Assembly: GCF_008728195.1 (NCBI RefSeq)
Contig: NZ_CP031600.1
Coordinates: 1-64,000 of the forward strand
Source of the DNA: Roseovarius indicus
GTDB taxonomy: Bacteria > Pseudomonadota > Alphaproteobacteria > Rhodobacterales > Rhodobacteraceae
Length of the DNA: 64,000 nucleotides
Reading direction: 5' to 3'
Made by a program: the position numbers and the translations under genes. The notes beneath the pieces are model-generated. The model did no database searches, was not told where the DNA came from, and saw only the letters and a list, made by a program, of their open reading frames with translations. This document shows positions 33,093 through 40,666 of this stretch, piece by piece (within the stretch, counting starts at the first letter, position 1; the number at the start of each line of letters is the position of its first letter).

Positions 33093-34244
33093 TTATTCTT
33101 TGATCCGATCCAATCGGGCCGTGGCGGCGGCACGCGTCGGGTCGGTTTCCGGAAGGCTTTCGGCCAAGCTGCGCGCTTTGCCGGCGGCGTTCTGGGCAGC
33201 ATCAAAGTCACCCAACACACTGTACGCCTCCGCGAGCCGAAGCCATCCTTCAAGATTGTCTGGGTCATCCAACAATCGCGCCGCCAAGCGGTCAACCATG
33301 GAGCGGACAAAAGCGCTGCGCTCCTCGACTGACATATCCTGTGCGGCCTCGATATCGACCGCACGGGGGCCACGTGCGTCCCGTGAGTCCGGAATGAAAT
33401 CAGCTTGGGTGACAGGGTTCTCTCCGACCTGTTCCCCCAATCGGTTGGCGACAGACAGGAAAAGCTCCATCCACGGATAGGCGCGATCCGCTCTCTTGAG
33501 ACGCTCGATCAAAAGCGCCCTCGCTTCATCTGGAACCCCTTCCTGTTCGAGGATCCGGGCCCTATAGAAAATTGGGCCTGGATCATCAGGGTCCATCTCT
33601 GATGCACGTTCGATCACGCTTTCCGCTTGCGGCGTCACGACCCCATTCTCGGCTGCGATCAAGGCCTCGGCAAATTGTAATAGAGTAGCGATACCTGCAT
33701 CATCGCGAACAGCGACGTGTTCGAATGCATCGACAGCAGCGTCGTAGCGACCCATGCGCATGTAAGTCTGACCGAGCAGACGCCAACCTTCGCTTGGACC
33801 ACCCGACTCGTCTGCTTGAAGACGGGCTTTTAATTTCTGGGTCAGCTCCGCGAGGTTTGCGGCTTCCTCGGTTTCATATGCGCGAGACGCCAGAGGCTGG
33901 CTTTCGATCTGTGGCGAGCCGATTTGAGAATACAGAGCGAAGGCTACCAATGGCGTGGCAATGGCGGACGCGAAGATGGTGCTTCGCCCACTTGCGCGCG
34001 ACGACTCACGTGTCGCAAGCCGACCGGCAGCCAGAATGCGGCGTTTGATTTCAACCCTGGCCGCGTCGGCCTCGGTAACGGATATCAGATTCCGCTCCTG
34101 ATCAGTATCAATTTCGGAAAGCTGATCCTTGAGGATAACCAACGCTCCATCCTTTCTGTTCAGGACTTCACCCGTTCGATAGAGACCGGACAAGAACAGA
34201 AGGACAGTGATGGATGCCATAGCGCCTAACACCAACCAAATCAT
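33093..34244 (-). CDS. ccmI: Cytochrome c maturation protein CcmI
   Basis: CcmI helps bring apocytochrome c to the haem ligation complex. The 383-residue protein starts with a membrane helix (MIWLVLGAMASITVLLFLSG), a cytoplasmic leucine-zipper-like segment (DGALVILKDQLSEIDTDQER), a second membrane helix (FASAIATPLVAFALYS) and a periplasmic TPR region (about 125-300: GWRLLGQTYMRMGRYDAAVD). A further repeat-like segment at the C-terminus reads GWLRLAEAYSVLGDFDAAQN. Its ATG overlaps the ccmH stop codon by four bases. It is the last gene of the ccmFGHI operon on the minus strand. Confidence 0.92.
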   Translation of the reverse strand: MIWLVLGAMASITVLLFLSGLYRTGEVLNRKDGALVILKDQLSEIDTDQERNLISVTEADAARVEIKRRILAAGRLATRESSRASGRSTIFASAIATPLVAFALYSQIGSPQIESQPLASRAYETEEAANLAELTQKLKARLQADESGGPSEGWRLLGQTYMRMGRYDAAVDAFEHVAVRDDAGIATLLQFAEALIAAENGVVTPQAESVIERASEMDPDDPGPIFYRARILEQEGVPDEARALLIERLKRADRAYPWMELFLSVANRLGEQVGENPVTQADFIPDSRDARGPRAVDIEAAQDMSVEERSAFVRSMVDRLAARLLDDPDNLEGWLRLAEAYSVLGDFDAAQNAAGKARSLAESLPETDPTRAAATARLDRIKE

Positions 34245-34726
34245 GGGTTTCTCCGTCCTTCATTTTCATTAAAAATGGCCTCGAACTCACGCTCTTCATC
34301 GGGGCTCAGTGGATCAGCAGTGCCATCAAGAACCGCCCTGCTTCGGCGCCTGATTGTGACAAAGACAACGCCAATCCCAACGGCAAAAAGAACCGCAGGG
34401 CCGAACCACAACAGATACGTGGCGGGTTTCAGTCGCGGCCTGAAAAGGACGAAGTCACCGTAGCGATCTACGAAAAACGCAATGATCTCGTCATCTGTTT
34501 CACCTGCAATCAGACGTTCGCGCAGCAAGGTGCGCATCGTTCGGGCAACACCCGCATTCGAGCTATCGATGTCCTGATTTTGGCAGACAACGCAGCGTAA
34601 CTGCTTTGAGAGCTCCCGGGCGCGCGACTCAAGCACCGGATCATCCAGCAACTCATCTGGCTCCACAGCCCATGCCGCGGTTGTCGCGGCAAGCACCAGC
34701 ACCAGTGAATAGAGCCAACCCTTCAT
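34241..34726 (-). CDS. ccmH: Cytochrome c maturation protein CcmH
   Basis: CcmH is a membrane-anchored periplasmic thiol protein that prepares apocytochrome Cys residues for haem attachment. The 161-residue protein has a signal peptide (to about residue 20), the redox motif RCVVCQNQ in LSKQLRCVVCQNQDIDSSNA (about 40-59), a conserved FVDRYGDFVLFRPRLKPATY, and a C-terminal membrane helix (LLWFGPAVLFAVGIGVVFVT). Length is standard. It overlaps both neighbours by four bases (ATGA), showing tight coupling within ccmFGHI. Confidence 0.93.
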   Translation of the reverse strand: MKGWLYSLVLVLAATTAAWAVEPDELLDDPVLESRARELSKQLRCVVCQNQDIDSSNAGVARTMRTLLRERLIAGETDDEIIAFFVDRYGDFVLFRPRLKPATYLLWFGPAVLFAVGIGVVFVTIRRRSRAVLDGTADPLSPDEEREFEAIFNENEGRRNP

Positions 34727-35277
34727 GATTGACCACCTGCTGCGGCCAACGCAGCACGAATTTCATCCTGTGCCTCTGGCGTCACAATGGGACCAACATA
34801 GCGATAGACTACGATCCCCGTTCCATCGATCACGAAAGTCTCCGGTACGCCGGAGATACCCCACTCAATCCCGACGCGGCCTTCGCTGTCTGATCCGATC
34901 CTCTCATAGGGGTTGCCAAGCTCCTCCAGCCAATTGGCTGCATCTGCTGATTTGTCCATGTAGTTGATCCCCATCAGCCGAACACCGTCCTGTTCGACAA
35001 ACTTGGTGAGCACCGCATGCTCAGCACGACAGGGCACGCACCATGAAGCGAATACATTGACCAAAACCGGCTCGCCAATGCTACGAAGGGCTGCGGTCGA
35101 CAGTCCGGGTGTCTGCGTGCCCTCTACCGGTGGGAGTTCAAAATCCGGAACTGGTTCGGAGACCAAAGCGGAAGGGATTGCGTTAGGATCACGGTCTGGG
35201 TTGAGCCCCCAGAACAAGAAACCACCCAAGACCACTGCGACCAGCGCTGGCATCGCGAGAAGGATTTTCTTCATCAT
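34723..35277 (-). CDS. ccmG: Thiol-disulfide oxidoreductase CcmG/DsbE
   Basis: CcmG is a membrane-tethered thioredoxin-like protein that reduces apocytochrome c or CcmH. The 184-residue product begins MMKKILLAMPALVAVVLGGF (membrane anchor), continues with FELPPVEG, and has the active site VNVFASWCVPCRAEHAVL (Cys about 80 and 83), the ccmG-type acidic GINYMDKSADAANWLEELGN segment and the cis-Pro in GISGVPETFVIDGTG. I chose the ATG at 35277, which is two bases after the ccmF stop codon. The upstream frame is overlap with ccmF. Confidence 0.93.
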   Translation of the reverse strand: MMKKILLAMPALVAVVLGGFLFWGLNPDRDPNAIPSALVSEPVPDFELPPVEGTQTPGLSTAALRSIGEPVLVNVFASWCVPCRAEHAVLTKFVEQDGVRLMGINYMDKSADAANWLEELGNPYERIGSDSEGRVGIEWGISGVPETFVIDGTGIVVYRYVGPIVTPEAQDEIRAALAAAGGQS

Positions 35278-35278
35278 A

Positions 35279-37270
35279 TCATTCCGCCGGTTGAAGCGCT
35301 GACGACCGGCTCTTTGGCGACGGCGCACCCACCCGCAATCTCCGGTCCGATAGCGAAAGGGACCCGCCAAGCACCAGCATCGTCGCTCCGATCCATATCC
35401 AATTAACCAGTGGTTCGTAGAGAATGCGCAAATTCCACTGGCCCGACGCCGTTTTGGCCGCAGGCTCACTGATGGTGACGTAGAGATCACCTCTGAGCGT
35501 TGATCGGATTGCAGATTCGGTTGTGGACGTCCCCGCAACTGGATAATTTCTGCGCTCCGGACGAAGAAGCGTAATCTCCCGTCCATCTTTCAAGACGCGA
35601 AGCTGGCCTTGTTGTGCGATGTAGTTTGGACCACGCAACCATTCGACGCCGTCAAATATTACGTCAAAACCGGCGATTTCTACGGTCGTCCCCGGTTCTG
35701 CGAAAAGAACACGTTCTTCCTTCCAAGCAGTTGAACCTACGAACCCAAGCACAAGCATTGCAACGCCAAGATGCGCGAGCGTCATACCGTGCGCAGCGCG
35801 CGGCAGGTTCCGCGCGCGACGCAGCGACTGAGAAAGCGGTAGATCAAAGAGCTTGATGCGCATTGCCCATTCGCGCAACGTCGCAAAAAAAACCCAGGCT
35901 GCAATCCCTATTGAGACCACTGCAAGCAGGGGCCCGTCTGTCTGAAGGTACCAAACGATCCCCGCAACACCAATCGCGATACCAAAAACCAAACGCAGCC
36001 GCTGCCAGATACCGGGAAGATCGGCCCGTTTCCAAGACAGGAATGGGCCAACTCCCATTATAATGACGAGCGGCAGCATGAAAGGGATAAACGTCGCGTT
36101 GAAATACGGTGGTCCGACAGAGATCTTTTCTTCAGTCACCGCTTCCACAAACAATGGATAGAGTGTTCCAAAAAGGACGGTCGCCGTTGCGGTCGCGAGC
36201 AGAAGGTTGTTGAGCAAAAGCCCAGCCTCGCGGCTGATTGGCCGAAAGATGCCACCCGATCCAAGCTGAGGCGCGCGCCATGCGTAGAGCGTCAGAGATC
36301 CCACAATTGTCAAACCAAGAAGGCCTAGAATGTACACACCGCGCGCAGGGTCAACCGCAAACGCGTGAACAGATGTCAAAATGCCGGACCGGACGATAAA
36401 TGTCCCCAGAAGTGACAGTGAAAAGGTCAGGATGGCTAAAAGAATGGTCCAGCTTTTGAACGTATCCCGCTTTTCCGTGACAATAGCCGAGTGCAGGAGT
36501 GCCGTGCCCAGAAGCCATGGCATGAAGGATGCGTTTTCAACCGGGTCCCAAAACCACCAGCCACCCCAGCCAAGTTCGTAATAGGCCCACCAAGAGCCGA
36601 GTGCGATCCCTGCAGTGAGGCTGATCCAGGCCGTCAGAGTCCATGGCCGCACCCAACGCGCCCATGCGGGATCCACCCGGCCCTCTATCAGAGCCGCGAC
36701 CGCGAAGGAGAAGACGATCGAGAAGCCGACATACCCAAAATACAAGAGCGGGGGATGCATCGCCAACCCGATGTCCTGCAGAAGCGGGTTAAGATCCGTG
36801 CCATCCAGAGGCGGCGGGAAAACTCGCTCGAACGGATTGGACGTGAAAAGCATGAAGCTCAGGAAACCGACGCTGATCCAGGCTTGAACGGACAACGTTC
36901 GTGCCTTGAGACCCGCCGGAATGTTTCTGCCCAGCAGCGCGACCCCAGCCCCGAAAATAACGAGAATAAGGGTCCAGAGAAGTAGGGACCCTTCGTGACT
37001 GCCCCAGGTGCCCGCAAACTTGAAGATCATCGGCTTCAGCGAGTGGGAATTCTCCACCACGTTTCGAACCGTGAAGTCACTGACAACAAATGATCGCATG
37101 AGTGCCCCGAATGCCATGGCAACCAACACCAGCTGCAGCGCGGCTGTCGTCTTGGCACTTTCCATCCAAAGCACGCGCCCCGTGCTTGCCCCGACAATTG
37201 GCAGGATGCTTTGAACAATCGCGACGGCAAGCGCCAGGATAAGTGCGAATTGTCCGATCTCAGGTGTCAT
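35279..37270 (-). CDS. ccmF: Haem lyase CcmF
   Basis: CcmF attaches haem to apocytochrome c at the periplasmic face. The 663-residue polytopic protein has the WWD-type signature in the segment GWGGWWFWDPVENASFMPWL (about residues 235-255) and the family blocks GTWGSHEGSLLLWTLILVIF and MHPPLLYFGYVGFSI near 120-180, with later conserved His in the membrane part. About 14 hydrophobic segments are visible. The start ATG at 37270 is preceded by AGGAGA; the longer frame adds 18 unlikely residues. It is the first gene of ccmFGHI, about 240 bp downstream of a MerR-type promoter, with no ccmABCDE in the window. Confidence 0.93.
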   Translation of the reverse strand: MTPEIGQFALILALAVAIVQSILPIVGASTGRVLWMESAKTTAALQLVLVAMAFGALMRSFVVSDFTVRNVVENSHSLKPMIFKFAGTWGSHEGSLLLWTLILVIFGAGVALLGRNIPAGLKARTLSVQAWISVGFLSFMLFTSNPFERVFPPPLDGTDLNPLLQDIGLAMHPPLLYFGYVGFSIVFSFAVAALIEGRVDPAWARWVRPWTLTAWISLTAGIALGSWWAYYELGWGGWWFWDPVENASFMPWLLGTALLHSAIVTEKRDTFKSWTILLAILTFSLSLLGTFIVRSGILTSVHAFAVDPARGVYILGLLGLTIVGSLTLYAWRAPQLGSGGIFRPISREAGLLLNNLLLATATATVLFGTLYPLFVEAVTEEKISVGPPYFNATFIPFMLPLVIIMGVGPFLSWKRADLPGIWQRLRLVFGIAIGVAGIVWYLQTDGPLLAVVSIGIAAWVFFATLREWAMRIKLFDLPLSQSLRRARNLPRAAHGMTLAHLGVAMLVLGFVGSTAWKEERVLFAEPGTTVEIAGFDVIFDGVEWLRGPNYIAQQGQLRVLKDGREITLLRPERRNYPVAGTSTTESAIRSTLRGDLYVTISEPAAKTASGQWNLRILYEPLVNWIWIGATMLVLGGSLSLSDRRLRVGAPSPKSRSSALQPAE

Positions 37271-37511
37271 TTTGCGTTCTCCTGAGTAGCGCTTCTGCAT
37301 CCGAGCCGGACGAGGTTTCCGCATTGGGGGAATTCAGCATGATCATCGTTCATCGTTCATTCTAGTGAGATCATATCGCGACATTCTCCACTTTCCGCCT
37401 GTGTTCGCTTCTGTGAATCGCAAACGGGATGGGGGTGGGCGGAAAACCGAGTGGGATGAAGTTCTTTGTGCGTGCATGCCGTGAGCAGAATCCGACAGTT
37501 GATTCGCGTTG

Positions 37512-37542
37512 TTTGTAGTTCCTGCAGTCGCTGTAGGTTCAA
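37512..37542 (-). promoter_or_regulatory. MerR-type promoter facing ccmFGHI
   Basis: On the minus strand: -35 TTGAAC (37542-37537), a 19-bp spacer starting CTACAGCGACTGCAGG, and -10 TACAAA (37517-37512). The 19-bp spacing and CTACAG dyad match the other MerR-type promoters of this window. Metal control of a cytochrome c maturation operon would be unusual. Confidence 0.75.
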
Positions 37543-37792
37543 GCGTTATTCTAGACTGATACCTTAAAAAATGACTCATGCTTGCAGTGCATCTGCGTAG
37601 CAGCTTTATATCTGCAGGTCCGTTTTCCGCAGGCGTCGGATTTAGCGGAACTTGCCGTTGCCTTCCCTCGATGGCCACCCGTAGGGTCAGACGAAGCAGC
37701 GAAACATTGAGTGACGGCAGGTTTTGAAGCGCTGAAAAGAGAGCATTGACTTCACAGGTGCGTGACGTGCTGCCGCAGGTCAGGAATCACGC

Positions 37793-37823
37793 TTGAACCT
37801 ACAGTAGCTAGAGGATGTAAACT
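37793..37823 (+). promoter_or_regulatory. MerR-type promoter of the SCO-to-CtaG operon
   Basis: -35 TTGAAC (37793-37798), a 19-bp spacer with CTACAGTAGCTAGAGG, and -10 TAAACT (37818-37823), 36 bp upstream of the GTG start of the first SCO gene. It would drive the long plus-strand series from 37860 to 49375. Confidence 0.8.
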
Positions 37824-37859
37824 CACACGAAATACAGAGATTACTTCGGGCGGAGCGGC

Positions 37860-38462
37860 GTGAGACTTTCAGGTCTTCAGAATGTATTGTGGATGTTTGC
37901 GGGCGTGGCGGCGTTCGTTTTCATCTGGCTGTTGCTATGGTCCGACTACCGTGCCGACCTTGCCCGAGCCGAGAATGAACCGCCGTTTCTTGCTGATTTC
38001 GAACTGACCGATCATCGGGGCATGGTCCAAACCGACGAAGATTTCGCAGGGCGCTGGATGCTGGTTTTCTTTGGCTTCACCAATTGCCCTGACGTCTGTC
38101 CGACCACACTGTCCGAAGTCGCGGCCGTGATGGAGGGCTTGGGCGATGAGGCGGCAATGGTTCAGCCGATTTTCATAACGATCGATCCCGAACGGGATAC
38201 CCCAATGGCTCTTGCCGACTTCGTGCCGCGTTTTGACGCGGGCATAATCGGTCTAACCGGCACATCCGATCAGATCGCCGCGACATCTGAAACCTTTCCG
38301 ATTTACTTCGAACGAATCGAAGAGGACAGCGCGCCGGATGGCTATACAATGGGGCACACATCTCACCTGTTCCTTTTCGACACGCAAGCAGGCTTCGCGG
38401 ATTCCTGGCCCTATGGAACGCCCGCCGAAGAGATCCTCGCCGATCTGAGAGAGAGGATCTGA
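37860..38462 (+). CDS. SCO1/SenC-family copper chaperone (SCO-1)
   Basis: SCO proteins deliver copper to, or reduce, the CuA site of cytochrome c oxidase. The 200-residue protein has one N-terminal membrane anchor (LWMFAGVAAFVFIWLLLW), then a thioredoxin-like fold with the copper ligands in FFGFTNCPDVCPTTLSEV (CxxxC, about residues 75-80) and the His in YTMGHTSHLFLFDTQ (about 165). ITIDPERDTP is also typical. It starts with GTG, preceded by GGAG, 36 bp after a MerR-type promoter, and is the first gene of the operon. The same N-terminus and promoter are duplicated at 30.4-30.65 kb. Confidence 0.92.
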   Translation: MRLSGLQNVLWMFAGVAAFVFIWLLLWSDYRADLARAENEPPFLADFELTDHRGMVQTDEDFAGRWMLVFFGFTNCPDVCPTTLSEVAAVMEGLGDEAAMVQPIFITIDPERDTPMALADFVPRFDAGIIGLTGTSDQIAATSETFPIYFERIEEDSAPDGYTMGHTSHLFLFDTQAGFADSWPYGTPAEEILADLRERI

Positions 38463-38467
38463 TCGTC

Positions 38468-38890
38468 ATGACCCGACTTTCCGGAGAGACGGCCCTCGGG
38501 CTGGCCTGGATTATCGCGCTCACCGCGTCGCTTGCCGTGGTTTTCATCGGTGAGGTTCTGGGGCAGACACCTTGCGTGCTTTGCTGGTTTCAGCGCGCTT
38601 TTATGTTCCCCTTAGCCATCATCCTCGGGCTCGGGCTCTGGTGGCAGGACCGGCGTGTGGGTCGCTATGGGGTCGCGCTGGCCTTGGGCGGTGCCGCCGT
38701 CGCGTTTTGGCATATGGGCCTCTATGTTGGGCTGGTCCCCGAACGCATCCAGCCCTGCACGGCGACCGGCCCGTCCTGTACGGACGACAATCAACTGGTC
38801 TTCGGCATTCCGATTCCTTTAATGGCGTTCGTCGCCTTCGCGATGATCGGTCTGCTGTCGGCTCTCTCACTGAAGGAAACACAAGAATGA
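38468..38890 (+). CDS. dsbB: Disulfide bond formation protein B-like
   Basis: DsbB re-oxidises DsbA and passes electrons to quinone. The 140-residue protein has four hydrophobic helices; the first periplasmic loop carries CVLC (GQTPCVLCWFQRAFMFPLAI, about residues 36-40) and the second carries a Cys pair in QPCTATGPSCTDDNQ (about 98-106). Both redox pairs are intact. It ends four bases inside the DsbA-like gene (ATGA), so the pair is coupled. In this cluster it would keep thiol proteins or SCO and PCuAC partners in the right redox state. Confidence 0.9.
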   Translation: MTRLSGETALGLAWIIALTASLAVVFIGEVLGQTPCVLCWFQRAFMFPLAIILGLGLWWQDRRVGRYGVALALGGAAVAFWHMGLYVGLVPERIQPCTATGPSCTDDNQLVFGIPIPLMAFVAFAMIGLLSALSLKETQE

Positions 38891-39545
38891 AACGACGTGG
38901 CCTCATCCTGTCCGTTCTCGCGCTCGGTGCCGCCGGTTTCGGCGGTGCCGCATGGTACGCAACCCGCCCCGAGCCGATTGCCGAGGCCGCCCCCGTCGAC
39001 CCGGAATTGGCCGATGGGCTGATCCGGCCCTATTCCCCGATCCTCGGCCCCGAGACGGCGCCTGTCACGATTGTCGAGTTTTTCGATCCAGCTTGCGAGG
39101 CGTGCCGCGCATTCTATCCCGTGGTCAAGGATATCATGGCTGAGCACGGTAATGCGGTCCGTGTCGTAATTCGATACACTGCCTTTCACGGGGACGCTTC
39201 GGTGGAAGCGATCCGTGTTCTTGAAGCTGCGCGGATGCAGGGCGTGTTCGAACCGGTGCTCGAAGCGGTCTTGCAAGAGCAGCCTCGATGGGCGTCCCAT
39301 GGTGCGCCGGAGCCGGGTTTGCTCCTTGAGATTGCCGCAAGCGGAGGTCTGGATGTCGAAGCTGCCCAGACGCAGATGCTGGCCCCCGATGTTGTAGCGG
39401 TGCTGAACCAAGACCGTGCCGATGTCGAAACGGTTGGCGTGCGACAAACGCCCACGTTTTACGTAAATGCCAAACCGCAGACCCGTTCGGTGAGGCCGAA
39501 CTACGGCGGCTGGTGGCGGCGGAAGTTGCTGCCAGCCAAAGTTGA
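38887..39545 (+). pseudogene. DsbA-like thioredoxin protein, single-base frameshift near the 3' end
   Basis: The product starts MKRRGLILSVLALGAAGFGG (signal or anchor) and has the DsbA-type active site VEFFDPACEACRAFYPVVKD (CEAC) and the cis-Pro in VRQTPTFYVNAKP. After KPQT the frame fails: adding one C to the CCC run at 39482-39484 would give KPQTPFGEAELRRLVAAEVA and so on, ending at the TGA at 39543-39545, as expected for the family. Without it translation runs on into the PCuAC gene. The lesion is in a homopolymer and only about 20 C-terminal residues are affected, so it may be a sequencing error or a mild mutation. It overlaps dsbB by four bases. Confidence 0.8.
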
Positions 39546-39573
39546 TACGCGGTCAGAGATAGGAGAAATTGTC

Positions 39574-40040
39574 GTGAAAAAACTACCACACATCAAGGGA
39601 TTGGCCTTTCTCTTACTACTCACGGGCCTGTCGGCGCCTGCACTGGCCGGTTCGGAGGATGTCGTGGTCGAGAGCGCGTGGTCCGCGCCTCGATCGGCAC
39701 GAGCCGTCCGGGGGCTGCCTACATGACCGTGCGCAACAGGGGTGAAGACGCCGTTACGCTGACCAAAATTGCGACACCGCTGGCAATGATGCACGAGATC
39801 CATGAGACGAAAACCAACTCCGATGGCGTCAGTTCCATGGCGCCTGCAGGCGAGATCACGATTGAGCCCGGCCAAAGCGTGGCATTGGAGCCGGGCGGGC
39901 TGCACGCCATGCTCATGAAGCTGCAAGAGCCGATGACCGAAGGCGAGACTTTCCCGCTGACACTGACCTTCTCGGATGGCGGCAAGGTGACGGTCGAGGT
40001 CCCAATCCTCGGGATCGCCGCGCGTGGACCGGAGGGCTGA
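39574..40040 (+). pseudogene. PCuAC-type copper chaperone with a single-base frameshift
   Basis: PCuAC proteins bind periplasmic Cu(I) and pass it to oxidase CuA sites with SCO proteins. The GTG start at 39574 (after AGGAGAAATT) gives KKLPHIKGLAFLLLLTGLSA, a signal peptide, then DVVVESAWS. The frame then breaks at the CC at 39683-39684; one more C would give SAWSRASIGTSRPGAAYMTV and the rest of the domain (39678-40040). Copper ligands MMHEIHET and GGLHAMLMKLQEP are in the downstream part. As with the DsbA-like gene, the defect is one missing C in a C-run, so sequencing error is likely. The stop codon overlaps the next SCO ATG (TGATG). Confidence 0.8.
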
Positions 40041-40666
40041 TGCAACGTCGACAGCTCCTTCTATACGGCGCAGCCGGTGCCGGCGTTCTTGGCATGACTC
40101 TCTTCGTGGGCTGGTGGCGGGTGGACGGGCCCGGTGCGCCTGAACCAAAAGGGCAGCGGCCCCTGCCCCTATCGGCGATGGAATTCCGGCTGACCGACCA
40201 CCAGGGAAATGAGGTAGGGCCTGGCAACCTGATCGGTCGTCCGACAATGGTGTTTTTCGGGTTCACCTACTGCCCGGACGTCTGCCCGACGACCCTATCG
40301 GATATTTCCGGCTGGCTTGAGGAACTGGGCGACGAAGCATCAGAGATGAACGTGGTCTTCATCACGGTCGACTCGGAGCGGGACACGGTCGAGGCCATGG
40401 CCGAATATGTCGGCTATTTTCATCCGGTCATTCGTGGCTGGACGGGGCCGGAAGACCAGATTGCCCGCGCTGCAGAAGGGTTTCGTGCCTCATTTGAGCG
40501 CGTCCCGACTGAGGGCGGCGGCTATACGATGAACCATACGGCAAGCGTATTCCTGTTCGATGCCGAGGGTGAGCCCGTCACGATGATCGACTATCACGAA
40601 CCAAGAGAATTCGCGGTGCCAAAGATCCGGCGCGCACTGACAGAAGACGTAGAGGGGGCAACATGA
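40040..40666 (+). CDS. SCO1/SenC-family copper chaperone (SCO-2)
   Basis: The second SCO protein, 208 residues. An N-terminal anchor (LLLYGAAGAGVLGMTLFVGW) is followed by the copper motif VFFGFTYCPDVCPTTLSDIS (about residues 70-90) and the distal His in YTMNHTASVFLFDAEG (about 165). FITVDSERDTVEAMAEYVGY matches the family. Its ATG overlaps the PCuAC stop codon and its own stop codon overlaps the peptidase start, so translation is coupled. Adjacent PCuAC and SCO genes are a known pair for CuA assembly. Confidence 0.92.
   Translation: MQRRQLLLYGAAGAGVLGMTLFVGWWRVDGPGAPEPKGQRPLPLSAMEFRLTDHQGNEVGPGNLIGRPTMVFFGFTYCPDVCPTTLSDISGWLEELGDEASEMNVVFITVDSERDTVEAMAEYVGYFHPVIRGWTGPEDQIARAAEGFRASFERVPTEGGGYTMNHTASVFLFDAEGEPVTMIDYHEPREFAVPKIRRALTEDVEGAT

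Larger units (their letters stand above)
37271..37859. other. Divergent regulatory region between ccmF and the SCO operon
   Basis: This 589-bp region holds two MerR-type promoters pointing outward, at 37512-37542 (towards ccmF) and 37793-37823 (towards the SCO operon). A 111-codon minus-strand frame across part of it has no recognisable domain and I do not call it. The long leader in front of ccmF is otherwise unexplained. Confidence 0.6.

Noticed and set aside
37343..37678. 111-codon minus-strand frame in the ccmF/SCO divergent region
   Set aside because: No domain, crosses the MerR-type promoter and has no convincing ribosome site.
38572..39726. 384-codon fusion of a dsbB-overlapping frame, DsbA-like domain and PCuAC signal peptide
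   Set aside because: Created by the single-base losses; the first 105 codons are dsbB in another frame and the tail is the next gene's signal peptide.
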